Translations under genes and position numbers: made by a program | The notes under the pieces: model-generated | Seen by the model: only the letters and a program-made list of their open reading frames with translations | Database searches by the model: none | What the model was told of the DNA's origin: nothing | Source: Gordonia sputi NBRC 100414 | GTDB lineage: Bacteria > Actinomycetota > Actinomycetes > Mycobacteriales > Mycobacteriaceae | Assembly: GCF_000248055.1 (NCBI RefSeq) | Contig: NZ_BAFC01000007.1 | Coordinates: 51,878-115,877, forward strand | Reading direction: 5' to 3' | Length of the DNA: 64,000 nt | Shown: positions 63,377 through 64,000 of the stretch, one piece after another | Numbering within the stretch: the stretch's first letter is position 1 | Layout: the number at the start of each line of letters is the position of its first letter

Positions 63377-64000
63377 TCAGTCCTTCGGTCCGCCGGCCAC
63401 GTAGACGACCTGGCCGGAGACGAATCCCGCTCCCTCGGAGATGAAAAACGAGGCAGTGTGTGCGATGTCCTCCGGCTTTCCGGTTCGTGCGACGGGAATC
63501 GCTGCGGCACTGGCCTTCTTGAGCTCATCGAAGTCGACGCCCATCCGCGCAGCGGTCGCCGCTGTCATGTCCGTCTCGATGAATCCCGGTGCGATGGCGT
63601 TGGCCGTCACGCCGAACTTGCCCAGTTCGATCGCGAGCGTCTTGGTGAAGCCCTGCATGCCCGCCTTGGCCGCGGAGTAGTTGGCCTGACCACGGTTACC
63701 GAGCGCCGAGGTGCTCGACAGATTCACGATCCGACCCCATCCGGCGTCGACCATGTACTTCTGCGCTGCCTTGCTGACGTTGAAGGCACCGCGCAGATGC
63801 ACCGCCATGACCGTGTCCCAGTCGTCGACGCTCATCTTGAACAGGAGGTTGTCGCGAAGCACGCCAGCATTGTTGACGACAACCGTCGGCGCGCCGAGTT
63901 CGGCGACAACCTTCTCTACGGCCGCGCTGACCGATGCCTCGTCGGAGACGTCGGCGCCCACGGCGATCGCCTTGCCGCCGCCCGCGGTGATTGCGGCCAC
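63377..64000 (-). CDS. SDR, 3-oxoacyl-ACP/CoA reductase-like (5' part beyond window)
   Basis: 207 codons up to the right edge; the N-terminal cofactor-binding TGxxxGIG is outside. VVVNNAGVLRDNLLFKM, NLSSTSALGNRGQANYSAAK (Ser/Tyr/Lys triad) and GFIETDMTA are typical of FabG4-type high-molecular or standard SDRs. In the operon it should act on the 3-hydroxy/3-oxoacyl-CoA stage. An apparent start at 64000 is internal. First known gene of the FadE operon; more may lie upstream. Confidence 0.88.
   Translation of the reverse strand: MAAITAGGGKAIAVGADVSDEASVSAAVEKVVAELGAPTVVVNNAGVLRDNLLFKMSVDDWDTVMAVHLRGAFNVSKAAQKYMVDAGWGRIVNLSSTSALGNRGQANYSAAKAGMQGFTKTLAIELGKFGVTANAIAPGFIETDMTAATAARMGVDFDELKKASAAAIPVARTGKPEDIAHTASFFISEGAGFVSGQVVYVAGGPKD

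Overview
The window is a stretch of chromosome from a high-GC, mycolic-acid-containing actinobacterium of the order Mycobacteriales. Gordonia or a close relative (Williamsia, Nocardia, Tsukamurella) fits best. The evidence is two MspA-type porins, an antigen-85-like mycolyltransferase with a long Ser/Thr tail, an MmpL transporter, a FadD32-like fatty-acyl-AMP ligase, a DinB/DUF664 thiol-transferase-like protein, many FadA/FadE/FabG-type genes and strong GC3 coding bias. There is no phage, integrase, insertion sequence, CRISPR array or rRNA operon. The layout looks like ordinary chromosome with about 58 genes, one of them frameshifted and two cut by the window edges.

Layout. 1-1.2 kb: 5' part of an AfsR/SARP-type regulator. 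1.8-5.6 kb: cbs-metB-ilvA operon (transsulfuration and threonine deamination). 5.7-7.4 kb: SGNH hydrolase and an orphan 5-oxoprolinase subunit A. 7.4-9.5 kb: divergent MFS efflux pump and TetR. 9.5-11.7 kb: thiolase and Bax-inhibitor-1 protein. 11.7-14.75 kb: MmpL transporter and TetR with a clear promoter/operator. 15.39 kb: tRNA-Leu(UAA) with a short variable loop. 15.5-17.9 kb: frameshifted sulfurtransferase and a flavin disulfide reductase. 18-21.5 kb: mycolyltransferase, tiny membrane protein and Tat-exported phospholipase C. 21.5-27 kb: TDT transporter, quinol monooxygenase-like protein, aldehyde dehydrogenase, cyclopropane-synthase-like methyltransferase and monoacylglycerol lipase. 27-32 kb: GntR-controlled catabolic operon (acyl-CoA dehydrogenase, SDR, class III CoA transferase). 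32-34.5 kb: pirin-MarR-pirin operon with a perfect operator. 34.5-38 kb: luciferase-like oxidoreductase, CDF transporter, two MspA porins. 38.3-44 kb: KimA-like permease, then an ABC exporter with a DesK/NarL two-component pair. 44-48.3 kb: secreted protein, DinB protein, DmoA-like flavin monooxygenase, YibE/F protein. 48.4-55.1 kb: cell-envelope block with two penicillin-recognising-fold hydrolases, a FAAL, a Ser-rich exported protein and a Pro-rich membrane protein. 55.2-57.7 kb: SfnG-SfnB organosulfur operon. 57.8-64 kb: fatty-acid or branched-acid beta-oxidation operon with a paired FadE system.

How the genes work together. Sulfur is a recurring theme: dimethyl-sulfide-type and dimethyl-sulfone-type monooxygenases, SfnB, cbs/metB and a (broken) sulfurtransferase. 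The other theme is the mycolate envelope: porins, mycolyltransferase, MmpL, FAAL and wall-active hydrolases.

Two window-wide patterns stand out. First, at least ten genes have a TANNNT -10 box ending 6-7 nt before the start codon, so they are probably transcribed as leaderless mRNAs; this was also used to choose start codons. Second, at five gene ends the stop codon lies within or directly against the first unit of a short tandem repeat (16-26 bp) that runs into the intergenic space, each locus with its own sequence. This stop-codon-anchored repeat pattern is the most unusual structure seen here.
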